NCBI GenBank assembly: GCA_024336345.1
Contig: JANFOG010000009.1
Coordinates: forward strand, 496,001-560,000
From: Mariannaea sp. PMI_226
Taxonomy: Eukaryota > Ascomycota > Sordariomycetes > Hypocreales > Nectriaceae
Reading direction: 5' to 3'
DNA: 64,000 nucleotides
Below are positions 35,553 to 47,195 of this stretch, in pieces. Position 1 is the first letter of the stretch. Every line of letters begins with the position of its first letter. Made by a program: the position numbers and the translations under genes. The notes beneath the pieces were generated by a model, which saw nothing but the letters and a program-made list of their open reading frames with translations, did not search any database and was not told where the DNA came from.

Positions 35553-38522
35553 ATGCGGGACTTATTTTCGAGACTTCCAGCAGAGCTCTTGATCTATATC
35601 GTCAGCTTTTCGAAAGATAAGAAGGATCTTTCGTCTCTCGCTCTGGTAAACCGGCCCCTCTATGCCATCGCCAACTGGGAGCTGTATAACCGTGCTTGGC
35701 GGGAAACTAAGCTTCTCTGCTGGGCAAGCGAATGTGGATATGCTGAAATAGTCAAAAATCTGATCAGCTCTGGAGCCGACCCAAATTGGCGGCTGACCAC
35801 GCCCCGCCGAGGATTACTTCGTGAATTGGATCACCCTCGCGCTCGTGGAACCGACAGCTTTAGTTATAGTGACTTGGAGCTCTTAGACAGGTACTACCAC
35901 GGTGACAACGATGACTATGAATTCTTTGATCAACTCCCCGGGACTCCGCAACCAGACTTCCTAGAGATGTTTGAAAGGGACTCTGATGATGTTGAACGCG
36001 AGAAGGATCCCGATACTGTGGACTCCAATCCGCAGTCATTCCAGCGTGGGCATTGGGCGAGGGATGAGCCAAAATTTCCGACCCTCACAGATAGGATACC
36101 TGACGATAGCCCGAGAGAAGTCAGCGCAGGGCAAAGCGAATCCACATGGCAGCCCTTGCATGTTGCGGCAATGAACGGACACATCGAAGTTGCCGAGCTT
36201 CTGCTTCGCCATGGTGCAGATGTGAACGGGACTGCGTACGGCGTCTGCCAGTGTAAGCACGCGTGCCTAGATTCAGCATATCCGAGCGGCAGAAGCGATA
36301 TGAAACGTGGTCAGTGGGGTGAACTTGTGTTATTTGGGTTTCACCCTGCTCACCAATTTGACCGTAACCTGACTGCCACGCCCGTGCATGTTGCTCTCTG
36401 TTACATGCAGGAGGAAATGGCAATCATGCTTCTTCAAAAAGAAGCAGTGCTCACTTTTGGCAATGAGAGCTACAATGCTCACATCGTCCACACAGCCGCA
36501 GCTCACGGATGTCTTGATGTCCTAAGATATCTGCTTGCGACTGAGGGGACTGACGTACTGAACATCCAGGATTTTAGAGGACTAAACCCACTGTACTACG
36601 CTTACATGGGATGCCAAGAACAGGCATTTCTGTGGCTTCTGGAGAACAAGGCCGATGTGAACGCCTGGTTTAAGCCAGGTCTTACTCTCCTCCATCTCGC
36701 TTGTATCAACGGCTCTTTTGCCGTTGCGAGCCGCCTCATTGACGCTGGGGCTGACGTTAATTTGGCGTGGAATGGAGGAATTATTCAACGTCTGGGACAA
36801 ATGCGCCCCCTGGAGCTGTGTTGCATGATGCACCACACCAAGGCTCGCTATAGCCATGCGCCGGGTGCAGCTTCTAGCCATGAGCGCCAGTTCGAGCAAA
36901 GCAGGCTCAAGTTGATGAAGAAGCTTCTAGAGGCTGGTGCTCGACTTGACCCTATCGTACGGCCACAGGGTGCGGTAGGCAACGCTCCCCTCACGAAAGT
37001 CTCAGCGGTGACCATAGCAGCATCTCACCATTCAATCCCCATGCTGGAGCTCCTTCTCGCAAATGGTGCTGACTTTACACAGGAGGTTTCAGCAATTCAC
37101 GACTCCGTGTATCCAACCACCATGTTCTACAAATCTCAAAATGGCCGGAATCCATTGCGTACCCTGCAGTGGCTTGTGGCTCACGGCGTCCCCATGGAAA
37201 AAGACACTTCATTGACTGCAGAGGCACTCGCATGGGTATGCGGCCAACCGATGGAGTTGCCATGGAAAACTGACGTGGTTGGTTTTTTCATCAGCCATCA
37301 TGTGCACCCTGACGTCGAATTTTCCACTTACTGTATCGAATCGCCTTCTACGCACTGGCAATGGTATCATCTAATCGTTAGCAACTCTAATCTTAACCGG
37401 AGTTTCCTTCGGACCCCGTTTTTAGAAGCGCTGCGAGTGAGTGATTTCTCGACCTGCAGGGCGCTTCTCCGCTGCCACCCTCGTCCGGATCTAAGTAGGG
37501 CCCGCGGGGATGTCTTGGCCATGGTCGGTTCCGTCTGGTATCGTGACTGTGCTGATAGCAGAGCGTTTGGAGAACAACTGACATTCCTCCTGGAAGCTGA
37601 TGAGGACAAACTTATCAAACATTGTCCAGAGGTGATACGAAGCGTCTTCGACCTGCGTGACATGCACCTAAACTTGCGGCTTCTTGAGCTGCTTATCCCA
37701 TCAAAACAAGATGTTTCGGATGTGTTATGCCGAGCGAAATCACCATATGCCGATAAAATTATTGCACTCTATGAACTACTTCAACAACAGGGTTTGACCC
37801 CTGGTCAACCTGATTTTGACTCGACTATCCGTCTGGTAATAACCATCGGTTTTGGTGATTGGAATGCTGCACATATCCTGCACCAGCGCTGCACCTATAC
37901 GTCCTGGACTCAAGAAGATGGTATGGAATACTTCCATCAAGCGTTCTCGGCTTTGAGTATTGCGCCGCCACCCGAAGTTCTCGGTAATGAGCTGTATCAA
38001 AGACTTCTATTTTTCTGGGATGATTTCGAGGAAACGCACAGCAATAATGCGCCTACAGCAGTATTCCATGCGGCATGCAACATTGTGAGTGATGTTGAGC
38101 CCTTCCTCTCTATGGATGGAATTGATTTCAATGCGAAAGATAACTTTGGTAACACAGCCCTGCAATACATCGTTGATCCTCCCAGAAACCTTGAACGGAT
38201 CCTACTGGCTGATAGGGTTAAGGCCCTAGTTCCAGTGCTGAAAGCCGGTGCAGACCCAAGAATTGTAAACGACGACGGCTTCTGTGCTTTGTTGGCATTC
38301 AAGAACTGGAAAGAAAGAGCCACGACGATGGAGAGAGGGTATATCGAGTTCGACCAGATCTGGGCCAGAAATGGGAAGGCCAAGATTACTATCTCTATCA
38401 ATAGAAAGCAAGAGGACCCTTTAGACCCGTCTCGTCCACCTCAAGTGGTTGCTCAAGTTGAGAAGTTTGTGTATGACAAACCTCTGCCCGGGAAGAAATT
38501 GTATAACTTAGCCTTGGGTTGA
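35553..38522 (+). CDS. F-box/ankyrin-repeat protein
   Basis: Single-exon protein of 989 aa. Residues about 5-48 form an F-box-like segment (LPAELLIYIVSFSKDKKDLSSLALVNRPLY region), which in known proteins binds Skp1 in SCF ubiquitin ligases. Ankyrin repeats follow: about 54-80 (SECGYAEIVKNLISSGADPN), 200-230 (PLHVAAMNGHIEVAELLLRHG), about 276, 310-340, 344-372, 379-408 (TLLHLACINGSFAVASRLID), 453-465 and 484-515 (MLELLLANGADF). A degenerate pair lies near 858-905 (DFNAKDNFGNTALQ, VLKAGADPRIVNDDG). The first repeats are separated by an acidic insert (85-195). Likely role: substrate receptor for protein turnover; targets unknown. Such proteins are numerous and fast-evolving in filamentous fungi. 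There is no frameshift or stop in the long frame. Confidence 0.88.
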   Translation: MRDLFSRLPAELLIYIVSFSKDKKDLSSLALVNRPLYAIANWELYNRAWRETKLLCWASECGYAEIVKNLISSGADPNWRLTTPRRGLLRELDHPRARGTDSFSYSDLELLDRYYHGDNDDYEFFDQLPGTPQPDFLEMFERDSDDVEREKDPDTVDSNPQSFQRGHWARDEPKFPTLTDRIPDDSPREVSAGQSESTWQPLHVAAMNGHIEVAELLLRHGADVNGTAYGVCQCKHACLDSAYPSGRSDMKRGQWGELVLFGFHPAHQFDRNLTATPVHVALCYMQEEMAIMLLQKEAVLTFGNESYNAHIVHTAAAHGCLDVLRYLLATEGTDVLNIQDFRGLNPLYYAYMGCQEQAFLWLLENKADVNAWFKPGLTLLHLACINGSFAVASRLIDAGADVNLAWNGGIIQRLGQMRPLELCCMMHHTKARYSHAPGAASSHERQFEQSRLKLMKKLLEAGARLDPIVRPQGAVGNAPLTKVSAVTIAASHHSIPMLELLLANGADFTQEVSAIHDSVYPTTMFYKSQNGRNPLRTLQWLVAHGVPMEKDTSLTAEALAWVCGQPMELPWKTDVVGFFISHHVHPDVEFSTYCIESPSTHWQWYHLIVSNSNLNRSFLRTPFLEALRVSDFSTCRALLRCHPRPDLSRARGDVLAMVGSVWYRDCADSRAFGEQLTFLLEADEDKLIKHCPEVIRSVFDLRDMHLNLRLLELLIPSKQDVSDVLCRAKSPYADKIIALYELLQQQGLTPGQPDFDSTIRLVITIGFGDWNAAHILHQRCTYTSWTQEDGMEYFHQAFSALSIAPPPEVLGNELYQRLLFFWDDFEETHSNNAPTAVFHAACNIVSDVEPFLSMDGIDFNAKDNFGNTALQYIVDPPRNLERILLADRVKALVPVLKAGADPRIVNDDGFCALLAFKNWKERATTMERGYIEFDQIWARNGKAKITISINRKQEDPLDPSRPPQVVAQVEKFVYDKPLPGKKLYNLALG

Positions 38523-38995
38523 TTTCAATTCGTTTAATGAAGAAATAACTGTTCTTGTACTGTTAAAGTGAGCAAATTTGTTGGAATCAAGCCTTGAAGG
38601 GGTGTAAATCATCGTCGGCGAGGCGCTGTTCTTGTATTCTGTGCATGGCTAAGTTGCGCTCGGCGCAACCTCCCAACTTTCTTCTACCCTCTGAGCTCAA
38701 TTCTTTGGGATTTGCAGCGCTAAGACAGACAATTAACCGCAATAATGTTACTCGCGAACATCAGTTATTCCCTCTTCCTCTTTTGAGATTTTACGTTGCT
38801 TCGGCCTGCAAGTAGTTTTGTTTCGAAGTAACACCGCTGGCACTTTACGAGGTGGCAAGATTTACAATTTGGCGAATTGACTGCTTAGACCATATTGGTT
38901 TATTCTCATCAACTAGCATTCAGCTCAGTATGCGTCCATCTACATAAACCAAGCGCAATATGACCCTGGAATCGTACTGGTGCTACCTAATGATA
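38523..38995. other. Convergent intergenic region
   Basis: 470 bp between the 3' ends of the F-box/ankyrin gene (plus) and the Dal5-type carrier (minus). I see no gene. Confidence 0.5.
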
Positions 38996-40709
38996 CTAAA
39001 TTGGGTAGATGAAGAATGGGTTCTCCAAATCGGTCAAGTCCAGCATGGTAATATCGACCTTTCTCCGAACCGTAACCCCATTTTCATCAACCTGCTCTAC
39101 CTCTCCGAGTTGGTGCAGCCTTCGTTCTTCTTCTGTTAATGTTGCTGCCCACGCCTTACGTTCCGCATTTCGACGCTTCAGGATGATTTGGATCACAAAC
39201 AATATCAAGGGCGTGCCGACCCAGCTTACGACAATCTGCGCGACCCAAGCGCCATAGTAGCGAGGCGCATCGCGCGGTACCCAAATCTGGGGTGAGATGA
39301 GGTTGGCGACACTGTAACCAAGCATAAACATCACGTTCCTCGTCAGCTTCTTGGTGTAACCCGCCGCCGACGACGTAGTCCAGCCCAAAGCAATGATGTA
39401 CGTGTTGCCATAGGTGTGACCAGCTAAGAGAAGGCATGCTAACATCCCCAACTTCTGGTCCCAGTTCATAGCAACCATGCCAATTCCGCCTGCAATTGCA
39501 GGTATGCACCAGACGAGACCGTGAAGAGCAAGGTTTGATGGCCACCATCGTAGAGCTAACGTACCAGCTAGGCAGACAGCAACACCAAATCCGCCACCAG
39601 CAGCTGCTACCAGTGTTGAGCCCAAGCTGGTCACTCCGAGTGCCTTGGTGATCAAGTTTTGTTGCCCGTAAGTAAGGTTGTTCGAAATCATCAGTGTGAA
39701 GGCCTGCAGGCAGAAGAGCCACGATACTGGATCTCGAAGGGTTTCCCGAAATTGAGCCTTCTTGAATTGTTTTTGCTCAATGGAGCTCTGACTTGATTTG
39801 TGCACGCGTTGGATCACATGTACCTTTTCCTCCAAGGTCAAGAACTTTGCCTCTGCAGGGTTGTTGGGATAGTAGAACCAAATGAGAATCGACAACAGTA
39901 GTGAAAGCCCGCCTGTGACGATCATGAACAACTTCCAAGGGAGAACCCTACTGTGGCTCCAAAGCAACCCGTATGAGATGAAGGCTGCACACACAGGAGC
40001 TGCTGCTGAGGTCGCCCACAAAAATGGCTGGAGGAATGACTGCTCATGCCGATTGAAGAACATGCCAATTGTCATCTCCATTGCCGGGACTACGACAGAT
40101 TCGCTTGCGCCAAGTGCTAATCGAAGCACAACAAGTCCTGCATATTTTGTCGCCACACAATGAAGAATCACCGTCACTCCCCACATGAATATGAGACCGG
40201 CAACAAATTTACCCAATGGTAGCCGTTGCATAGCATAGTGGCCAGGCCATTGGGCGGCGAGGTATCCTACAAGCGTAAACATGGTGAGCTAAAGTCAGGA
40301 CAACAATGGCACTATGATGACTGCTTACCGACATAGAAAAATGTACCCAAGTTGTTATATTCCGCTTTGCTTATACCGGTTTCTTCAAAAAGCCCAAGAA
40401 TGGCCGCGTATCCAAGTGTTGATTTATCAATCTGGAGTTGTCAAATATCACTGTCAGCTCTCAATAGTAACGCTACTGGTGTATTGAAATATGACTTACA
40501 AATAAGAGCAGATTGATAGCAGATAGTAGTCCAATCACATTGAGATACAGCTTCCATCGGACCGATTTCTCCCTTTCAGCTGTCAATGGGCTGAAGTCGT
40601 CCCCATGTTCCTCAACGATGCGTAGTGTTACATCGGCATATTTTTCGGAAACAATAGCCACCTCGACTTTGCTATCTCCAATTGGAGGCAGTTTTTCCTC
40701 TTGAGACAT
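38996..40709 (-). CDS. MFS anion:cation symporter, Dal5/allantoate permease-like
   Basis: Twelve-helix plasma-membrane carrier of the Dal5/Tna1 (ACS) group, which takes up organic anions such as allantoate, nicotinate, pantothenate or other carboxylates. Exons complement(join(38996..40266,40329..40431,40500..40709)) give 527 aa. The joins restore NLLLF-IDKSTLGYAAILGLFEE and FFYV-GYLAAQWPGHYAMQRLPLGK, which is the characteristic helix 1 to helix 2 stretch of the family (ids + LGYAAI..., YxxxxxPxxxxxQRxPxxK). RLALGASESVVVPAMEM and SWLFCLQAFTLMISNNLTYGQ are also family-typical. The substrate is not predictable. It lies between the F-box/ankyrin gene and a long gene-free stretch; at 41266-41301, about 560 bp upstream, is a loose cluster of CGG/CCG triplets. 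Confidence 0.92.
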
Positions 40710-43595
40710 GTTTATTTGACATCCAATTCGTTTGGATGAGACACAGAATAGGTATCTGATCCAAGAGTGGGCAAAAGGAAAGAAGTCGGCACCGTGTATT
40801 TTGATTCCGAGTTTGGGGATGAGGCGGCCTTATCACTGCATGCAACCAGAGACTGGGCTAGATGTCACGATGGACCAATTCCTCGAATTTTCATGGGTGT
40901 TCCGTCAAACTGCTCATTTTGGAGTTAATGGGTCAAGTTCCAGGGCCTAGATTCGCACGCTAGGCATAACATCGATGTAGATTGTCACATTATGCACACG
41001 CGAGGTCATTGCGACACCTGGTGGATCTCTTGCACAATGGCAAAATGGAACCACAATCGTCAATTCATACAATCACGGCGCACTAGTGCATTGTCGTCAC
41101 AGGGCGCTGATTGCAACTTGTGGTCGCCATCGCCCACCTTACTGAAATCGGATGGTATGTGGTCATGAAAATGGCGTATATGAAGAATATGATGAGCTAC
41201 TCTTGAGTCAAGCGTTCATTTCAGCAAGTAATACAATCTGTTCAAGGGGTGGTCAAAGAGAAAGTCGGCTGCGGATGAAAGTGCGGAACCGCAAACATCC
41301 GCCATCCTGATGCAAGATCGGATTTGATGGAGCCCTATGACAAACTCTCTAGATGCCAAGATAATTTAAGCATAAGCGTTGGTAAGAGGTACTTCTGTCA
41401 ACACCTTCGGCTTGTAGTTTTGTAACCACTTCTTGAGCAACACAGTTGAGTCATCCTGCGCCTTAAGTATTGGCTCATCAAGAGCGAGTTTGGCAGTTTC
41501 GTCTATTGCCACCGCAAGCTCTATAAGACTGGGATCAATAATATTTTTTTTTCTACAACCCACATTTCTCAATGTTGGGTTTTCATTTCTGAGTAAGGTA
41601 GGTCCATTACCCAATCTCAAAAGGCGTTGTATGAGGAACGAAGGAGAGAAATATCAACGTCAAAATTTATTTGCGCTGCATATGATTAATACTTCTATAT
41701 ACTAATTGCCATTTTAAGCGCCAAAACCATACTACGTAGCTTATCATTTGACTGAATGCAACTGGCTCTTAAGATCAGCCAAGGAGCTCGATCATCCTTT
41801 TATGAAGGCTTTATGATATGAAAATGAAAGATTATAAGACGATGGCCAAGTTCGGAGTAGTTATACACTAAAATGGGGTTTGCATATAAAGTACGGCATG
41901 CATTTTGTCAGCTCTTGAAGGATACCTGAACTCCAGGCCGAGTTTCGGACCTTGCGGTTTTTTTATTTGTTACTCATAATTAGGGGTACAGCAAACTGCA
42001 GGATCGATCGTCTTCAGGAAGATCGAGGCCTTACTATTGGTCGACTTGCTCCTGGAGACGGCATCTAAAGGTCGGTGCCGGCTTGGCAGACAATCAAGGA
42101 CATGCAGTTACAGTGTTGGTGCTAGCTGAAACATATTGCCACCAAGTTTTCGGAAAACTAGCCTCGCGTGATCTTCTACATTCATATTCCGCAATGGTAT
42201 ACTTGAGCTCCCTTTTAAATACAACTGGTCCAGCCCAGTTTCGCTATCATTTGGAGAATCTACATTCGTAGTATCCCCCTATACTGTAGATGCGCTCCTA
42301 GAGGTTGGTGAGTCGGTGGCCTGACCGTTCCTTTTTTTTTCATCTTTCCATCAACTAGACACCGATGAACAAATAGGGGGTTCGAGTTTTCAATTAAATA
42401 AGAGCTTTATCTATTATAAAGTAAATATATCTCCTATCTGGGGCATGTAACTTGCATCCATCCGCTCTCTTGAGCCGATGGTACTGCAACGACAACCGCA
42501 TATAGATACAGAGAGAATTTCCATGTTTCCATTCAAAACCCTGTCTAGTAAGCCTTATTCTTAACAGATGAGAGCCTATTTTCACATTAGACGAACTAGA
42601 GAAAACGAGTGCGTGTCCGAACCCAAGTAGCTCGATCTACAACAGGTTGTGGTATCAGCGACTGGTCCTTCACCGTCGCCTTTACTCTTTGTCGTTGACA
42701 AGAGAACTACACCTCGTTAATGAAGCCCATGCGGAATACTGTCAATTCTTTTCCAAAATCCGCTTTTATACTGGAAGGCCGCATTCCAAATAAGGGAAGA
42801 AGTCTCCAAGATATCTTTCCAATAAATAGAGATTGTTTCTCAGACATTAGAAGTGAACTTCAGAATTAAAGCAAACATGAGCTATTTTAGAAATACTTCT
42901 TTTTTCGCTCCGGGCAAGAAAATTTTCTTCCTCATCCCCGAACAAAGTGGTGTCAGAACCAACTCCGATGAGACCGAGATTACAATCAATCGGCAGATCA
43001 ATCTATTAGCGTAACATATCTCGACCAATAAGAGCATCTCATCTCTGAATTCCTGGTACGTATCATCATAAAAGCCGAGATGCAACACTTTACATTCGAG
43101 CGCAGCCTAACAGGAAGCCTTTTCAATACCCATTCTTTGATTAGAAATACTGTCTCTAAATACTCCGAATCGAGATAGTTTCTAACTTATTCAACACTCA
43201 TATTTAAATCACAAAGAAAAAAGGCCCTTAGCTTTCCAAGCATTATGAAGCATAATCCAGAGAGGCTGGTGTAGTGATGGCATCCCACTCGGCGACCGAA
43301 TGGGGTAATGGCGCGATCCGCCTGGGCTATTTATCATCACCCTCCATCGGTCAGGTCTAAGCTGTCCATAGGTGATACTATTGGTTATGATACGGAGTCT
43401 TCTAATCCTCCGGATTCGTAATCAGTCATCAATTATACATGTGATTCTTATTCGAGGTCTATTCACGCTCGCACATCATTCCACTCGCGAGTCGCCTGAT
43501 GGTTTATATCAGTGCCAGTATCCGCTTCAAATTGGTTCCCTATACTAGTGCAGTCAGCTTATATATTTACGAACTCATTACCTCAGATAGGCATT
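40710..43595. other. Long gene-poor region
   Basis: 2.9 kb without a supported gene. A minus-strand open stretch at 41366-41620 has protein-like composition at its end (LLKKWLQNYKPKVLTEVP) but no ATG, so at most it is a decayed exon. A CGG/CCG cluster lies at 41266-41301. From 41650 to 43250 the DNA is AT-rich and the ORFs are short. Confidence 0.5.
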
Positions 43596-44384
43596 ATGAG
43601 TCCTCAATCTAAGATCCTACTAGTCCTCGGTGCGGGAAAAAATATTGGTCAAGGCGTTGCCGACAAATTCAGATCCGCCGGCTATCGAGTTGCTCTTGTA
43701 TCACGGAGCGCTAATCATGGGGAAAAGACACCTGAGGGCGATTTGACGCTTCGAGCTGACCTAAGTGATGTTTCCTCGGTGCCACCAGTCTTCGCAGAGG
43801 TCAAGAAAGCATTTGGTGGGCCTCCGAGTGTCGTTGTCTACAATGCAGCCACCCTCACTGCCCCTGAGGATCCTGAAAATCTCTTTACTGTGCCAATTGA
43901 GAAGTTCGAACAGAATTTAGTCGTGCTGAATACGAGCCCTTATATCGCAGCGAGAGAGGCTATTAGCGGGTTCGAAACACTGGATAAGGATACGCCAAAG
44001 GCCTTCATCTACACCGGCAATCTCCTCGCCGGCCGCACGCAACCTGTTCCTTTGTATGTAGTGCTTGGGACCGGGAAGAGTGCAGCAAGCTACTGGATTG
44101 GCTCTGCTTCAGGTATCTACAAAGATAAGGGATACAAGTGAGCTTATCCCATAATTTCCCACTGGTGCGTTGTGGAGAATACGGACTCATTGAACTCATC
44201 TAGGTTCTACTTTGCCGACGAGCGGTCTCCCGAGGGCCAGGGTGTGCCAAGCGGCAAACTCTCTGGTAAAGCAGCAGGAGACTTCTATTGGCAGCTTTCA
44301 GAGGAAGAGAATGACATTCCATGGTTTGCTACATTTGTTGCAGGCAAAGGCTATGTGTATTTTCCTGAATCTAGTCGAACTTGA
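43596..44384 (+). CDS. SDR-like NAD(P)-binding protein, atypical active site
   Basis: Rossmann-fold protein of the short-chain dehydrogenase/reductase type, 240 aa, exons join(43596..44137,44204..44384). The split codon AA-G restores YKFYFADERSPEG. The dinucleotide motif is LVLGAGKNIGQG (about 10-20). A D-x-S/V pair follows (RADLSDVSS), then VVYNAATL in place of the classic NNAG. The usual catalytic Tyr-x3-Lys is not found: the expected region reads PLYVVLGTGKSAASYW, with Tyr and Lys six residues apart. So it may be a divergent reductase, a non-catalytic NAD(P)-binding protein, or use another Lys. An in-frame ATG at 43512 would add 28 residues unlike the family. Its neighbours are far away (2.9 kb and 1.1 kb). 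Confidence 0.85.
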
Positions 44385-45527
44385 TCTCCGTTGGAATCAT
44401 GCGGGCCACAAAGATGTCAGCCCCTAAAGTTATGCTAGATTTTTGATCGCTGCTTAGAAAGCAGACTATCAGTTGATAGGGAATATCTCGTCTCCACATC
44501 CGTTAATGGTCGCCGACGTTATGAAAATTTGAGTGTCACCTCAGTATTGTGCTTGGCGTCATTAAACGCCGTGTCTTCAATCCCCACACCGCATCGTCAC
44601 AAATCAACGCGCCGCAATATGTCTTACATCACCCTACTGCAAAAAGGGGTTTCAAGTCAGAAGATTGGCCTCGCTTGAGTCTAGATCGAAATAACGATGG
44701 ATAAGCTTGATGACAGAATCCGTTGGCGTGTAAATGTAGGGTAATACATGACGTCGACAGTAAAAATGGAACTCACGATTTACCGCGTTCAAGACAATAG
44801 GTGCGAAGACTAAATCTATTACATTATATTGACCATGTTTGAGAAGATAAATAAGTCAGTAGATTATTCGGTAACTACGACGTTGTGTTGACGATGCTGA
44901 GTATAGTGCGAACCAGCCTCAACTCCAAGTCCGAGGCCCTGCTCATACCCTCTGATACGAATATATTTTGAGGCCGGCTGACAGTATTCGTAGTCAATAA
45001 CAATTGCATTTTCTTCTTACTGCTGCGATTTCACTACACAGCCCAGCCCCAGACTGATGGTAAAAGCTGGTCCCTAACAGAAACCGACGAAGACTTCCAC
45101 GAGGACGCAACCAAGCTGGGATACCCCACACAACATGATTAGAAGCGACTTTCGTAGGCTGCTTGATAAGTTGGAGGTGACCAGGTGCTCTAATGTGCTG
45201 CAGATATATGTCTCAGCGTATACTGTATAGGTGAGCGTCTGTATGTAAGACAAAACCATGGAAAAGGCCAGAGTGACTTACTTCAATATCGTCTGTATCT
45301 GAATATAACCTTCAAAATTGCATCACACATGCAAAAAAGGTATCTCTATTTTGATGTGAGCTATTCCCAGGCTTGGGTTCATCGAAATGACAAGTCAATC
45401 AGGAGCTGAATCTGAGAGGGCTTGGTTGTTCTGGAAAGATAAATCTCGAGATATAGGTTATTGGTTGCAGGCTGACAAGCATGTCATGAAAATTCGTTGA
45501 ATAAAACCTCAATATAATTACCACAGC
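44385..45527. other. Intergenic region
   Basis: 1.14 kb. A minus-strand ORF at 45074-45259, preceded by a plausible intron (GTAAGT donor near 45282 and ACAG acceptor near 45245), has a protein-like end (LRKSLLIMLCGVSQLGCVLVE). I could not build a full gene around it. Confidence 0.4.
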
Positions 45528-47195
45528 TTAAGGGCTCTCTGCTTGCTGTAGGGGCTCTTTGCATTCGTCAGTGGCATCACTACTCCAAGGTAGGTAGGTC
45601 GGTTGGCGGCTCAGAGTATATTCAACCATCTTCTCCTGCAAGACTTGCAGCCGCGGATTCACAGTGCCACGAATTGACATGAGAAATGAAGCAAGATGGT
45701 TCAAAATATCTCTTCGACCCACTTGCATTATCTGATAGCTCTCAAAGAAGCTAGGAACGCACAACAAGACATCTGCGAGTGAGATAGCAATATCTCCTAG
45801 TTTCATTTGCTTCACCGATGCTGTTAGTCGAGGATACGCCTCTCAAGCGAGTCAGATACGAGACAACATACCATTCCAAGCCCATGAGCTTCGACAATAT
45901 TCTTAGAGAATTGATCAAGATGAGCGACTGTATTTCGCGCGGCTCGCTCGGGGAAGGTCACGCTCAGGCTGTCATCTTCCGGGTTCTCAGATAACTTGAC
46001 ATGGAACATTGCCGTCTTCCAAAGAACTAATCTCATCCATTCTCGTGTGATGAGGAAATCTGCCCGCTGCAAGCCTGAGATGGCCTGCGGTAGCTGTTGT
46101 TGTATCTCCTTGAGGTGGAGATCCATGTCGCTAAAGAATTGCGGTGTCCGATCTAATTCATGCGTGTCCATGGCACTTCCAAAAGTTTTGAATAGATTGC
46201 ATGTCCCAATGAATGGAAGTAGACAAGATGAAGTCCCCTCTGCTTCGAGGGTCGGCAGATCTGGCGCTAATCGTAGAAGCCTTTGAAGGTCAAATCTGGT
46301 TGTGTGTCCCCTAAGAGTATGTTGGTTATCAGTATTTCGTGGCCAGGGAACCGAAGCGGGCATCTAGTTCATATGAATACATTACAGGAGGAACATACCT
46401 TTCAGTTATGAACAGAAGCCAAAATACGCGCAGATGAAACTGTGACTCTGCTTTTGATAAAGTAGTATAAAACTTGGCCTGGTCAAGCTCGATAAATTGA
46501 GCGAAAGTAATAGCTTCTCGGAGAAGTAAAGTTGACTTCAAAACATGCCCGCGGTTCGCGTAAAAGATATGTAAGAAAAATGAGGACAATAAGAACGGAA
46601 CGCTGAGTTTCTGTTGACTGTGAAGAATCACCCTAGTCCTCTCTGACTCTGCGATCAAGGCCTCGCTTGTGGCTCCTTGGAAGGGCTCCAAGTCATCCTT
46701 CTGCGCATCGATATTCAGCTGCGCAATGACAACAGCGCTGAGAGCAGTGCAGAGTGCATATGATTCAAGGTCATCGGGGTCCTGCAGTCGTCTTTCGATC
46801 TCATCGCGATCGACTACCGGCCAAACTGGGTATAGAGTCTGGTCGTAAAGGGTGAGGTATTGCCGTAGGAGATTGATGGAGATCTTGCCATCGGATTCAA
46901 CCGAAGAACTTGACGCATCCTGATGTGGCGAAGAACCAATGTTGTCAGCGGGAGGTGATATTGGTGTTTTCTGTATGGGGAGGAAGGATGCTTCTTGCAT
47001 TCGACCCCGTCTTTTATGTGCCCACGGCCCTTTGGGTCCTGGTTTTGCTTGCGCTCTCGAGGTCGTGCATGAGATCCCCAACTCTCTGCATCGCCGACAC
47101 GGTGTCCGCCGATCACATTTGATCCTTCGCAGAGCACATTGGTCACAGGCCCGAATCTTGGGCTTCGTCTCAAGCGCCTCCAGAGATGGAGTCAT
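45528..47195 (-). CDS. Zn2Cys6 transcription factor, sugar-transporter neighbour
   Basis: Nuclear regulator of about 505 aa, exons complement(join(45528..45809,45872..46310,46399..47195)). The zinc cluster is complete (Cys 17, 20, 27, 33, 36, 43; RACDQCALRRIKCDRR, TPCRRCRELGISC), followed by KPGPKGPWAHKRRGR, a basic linker seen in regulators linked to sugar permeases. The middle region includes QYLTLYDQTLYPVWPVVDRDEIE and RVFWLLFITERGH, typical of fungal_trans. The second intron uses a GAAG acceptor 12 bp after a CTAAC branch site; the nearer ACAG would give a stop. ATGs at 47201 and 47219 are alternative starts. It lies 0.7 kb downstream of the sugar-type MFS gene on the same strand. It is the best candidate to bind the 13-bp CGG arrays upstream of that gene and of the sulfatase. 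Confidence 0.9.

Noticed and set aside
41366..41620. 84-codon minus-strand ORF
   Set aside because: It has no ATG start, no partner exon that I could find, and no recognisable family.
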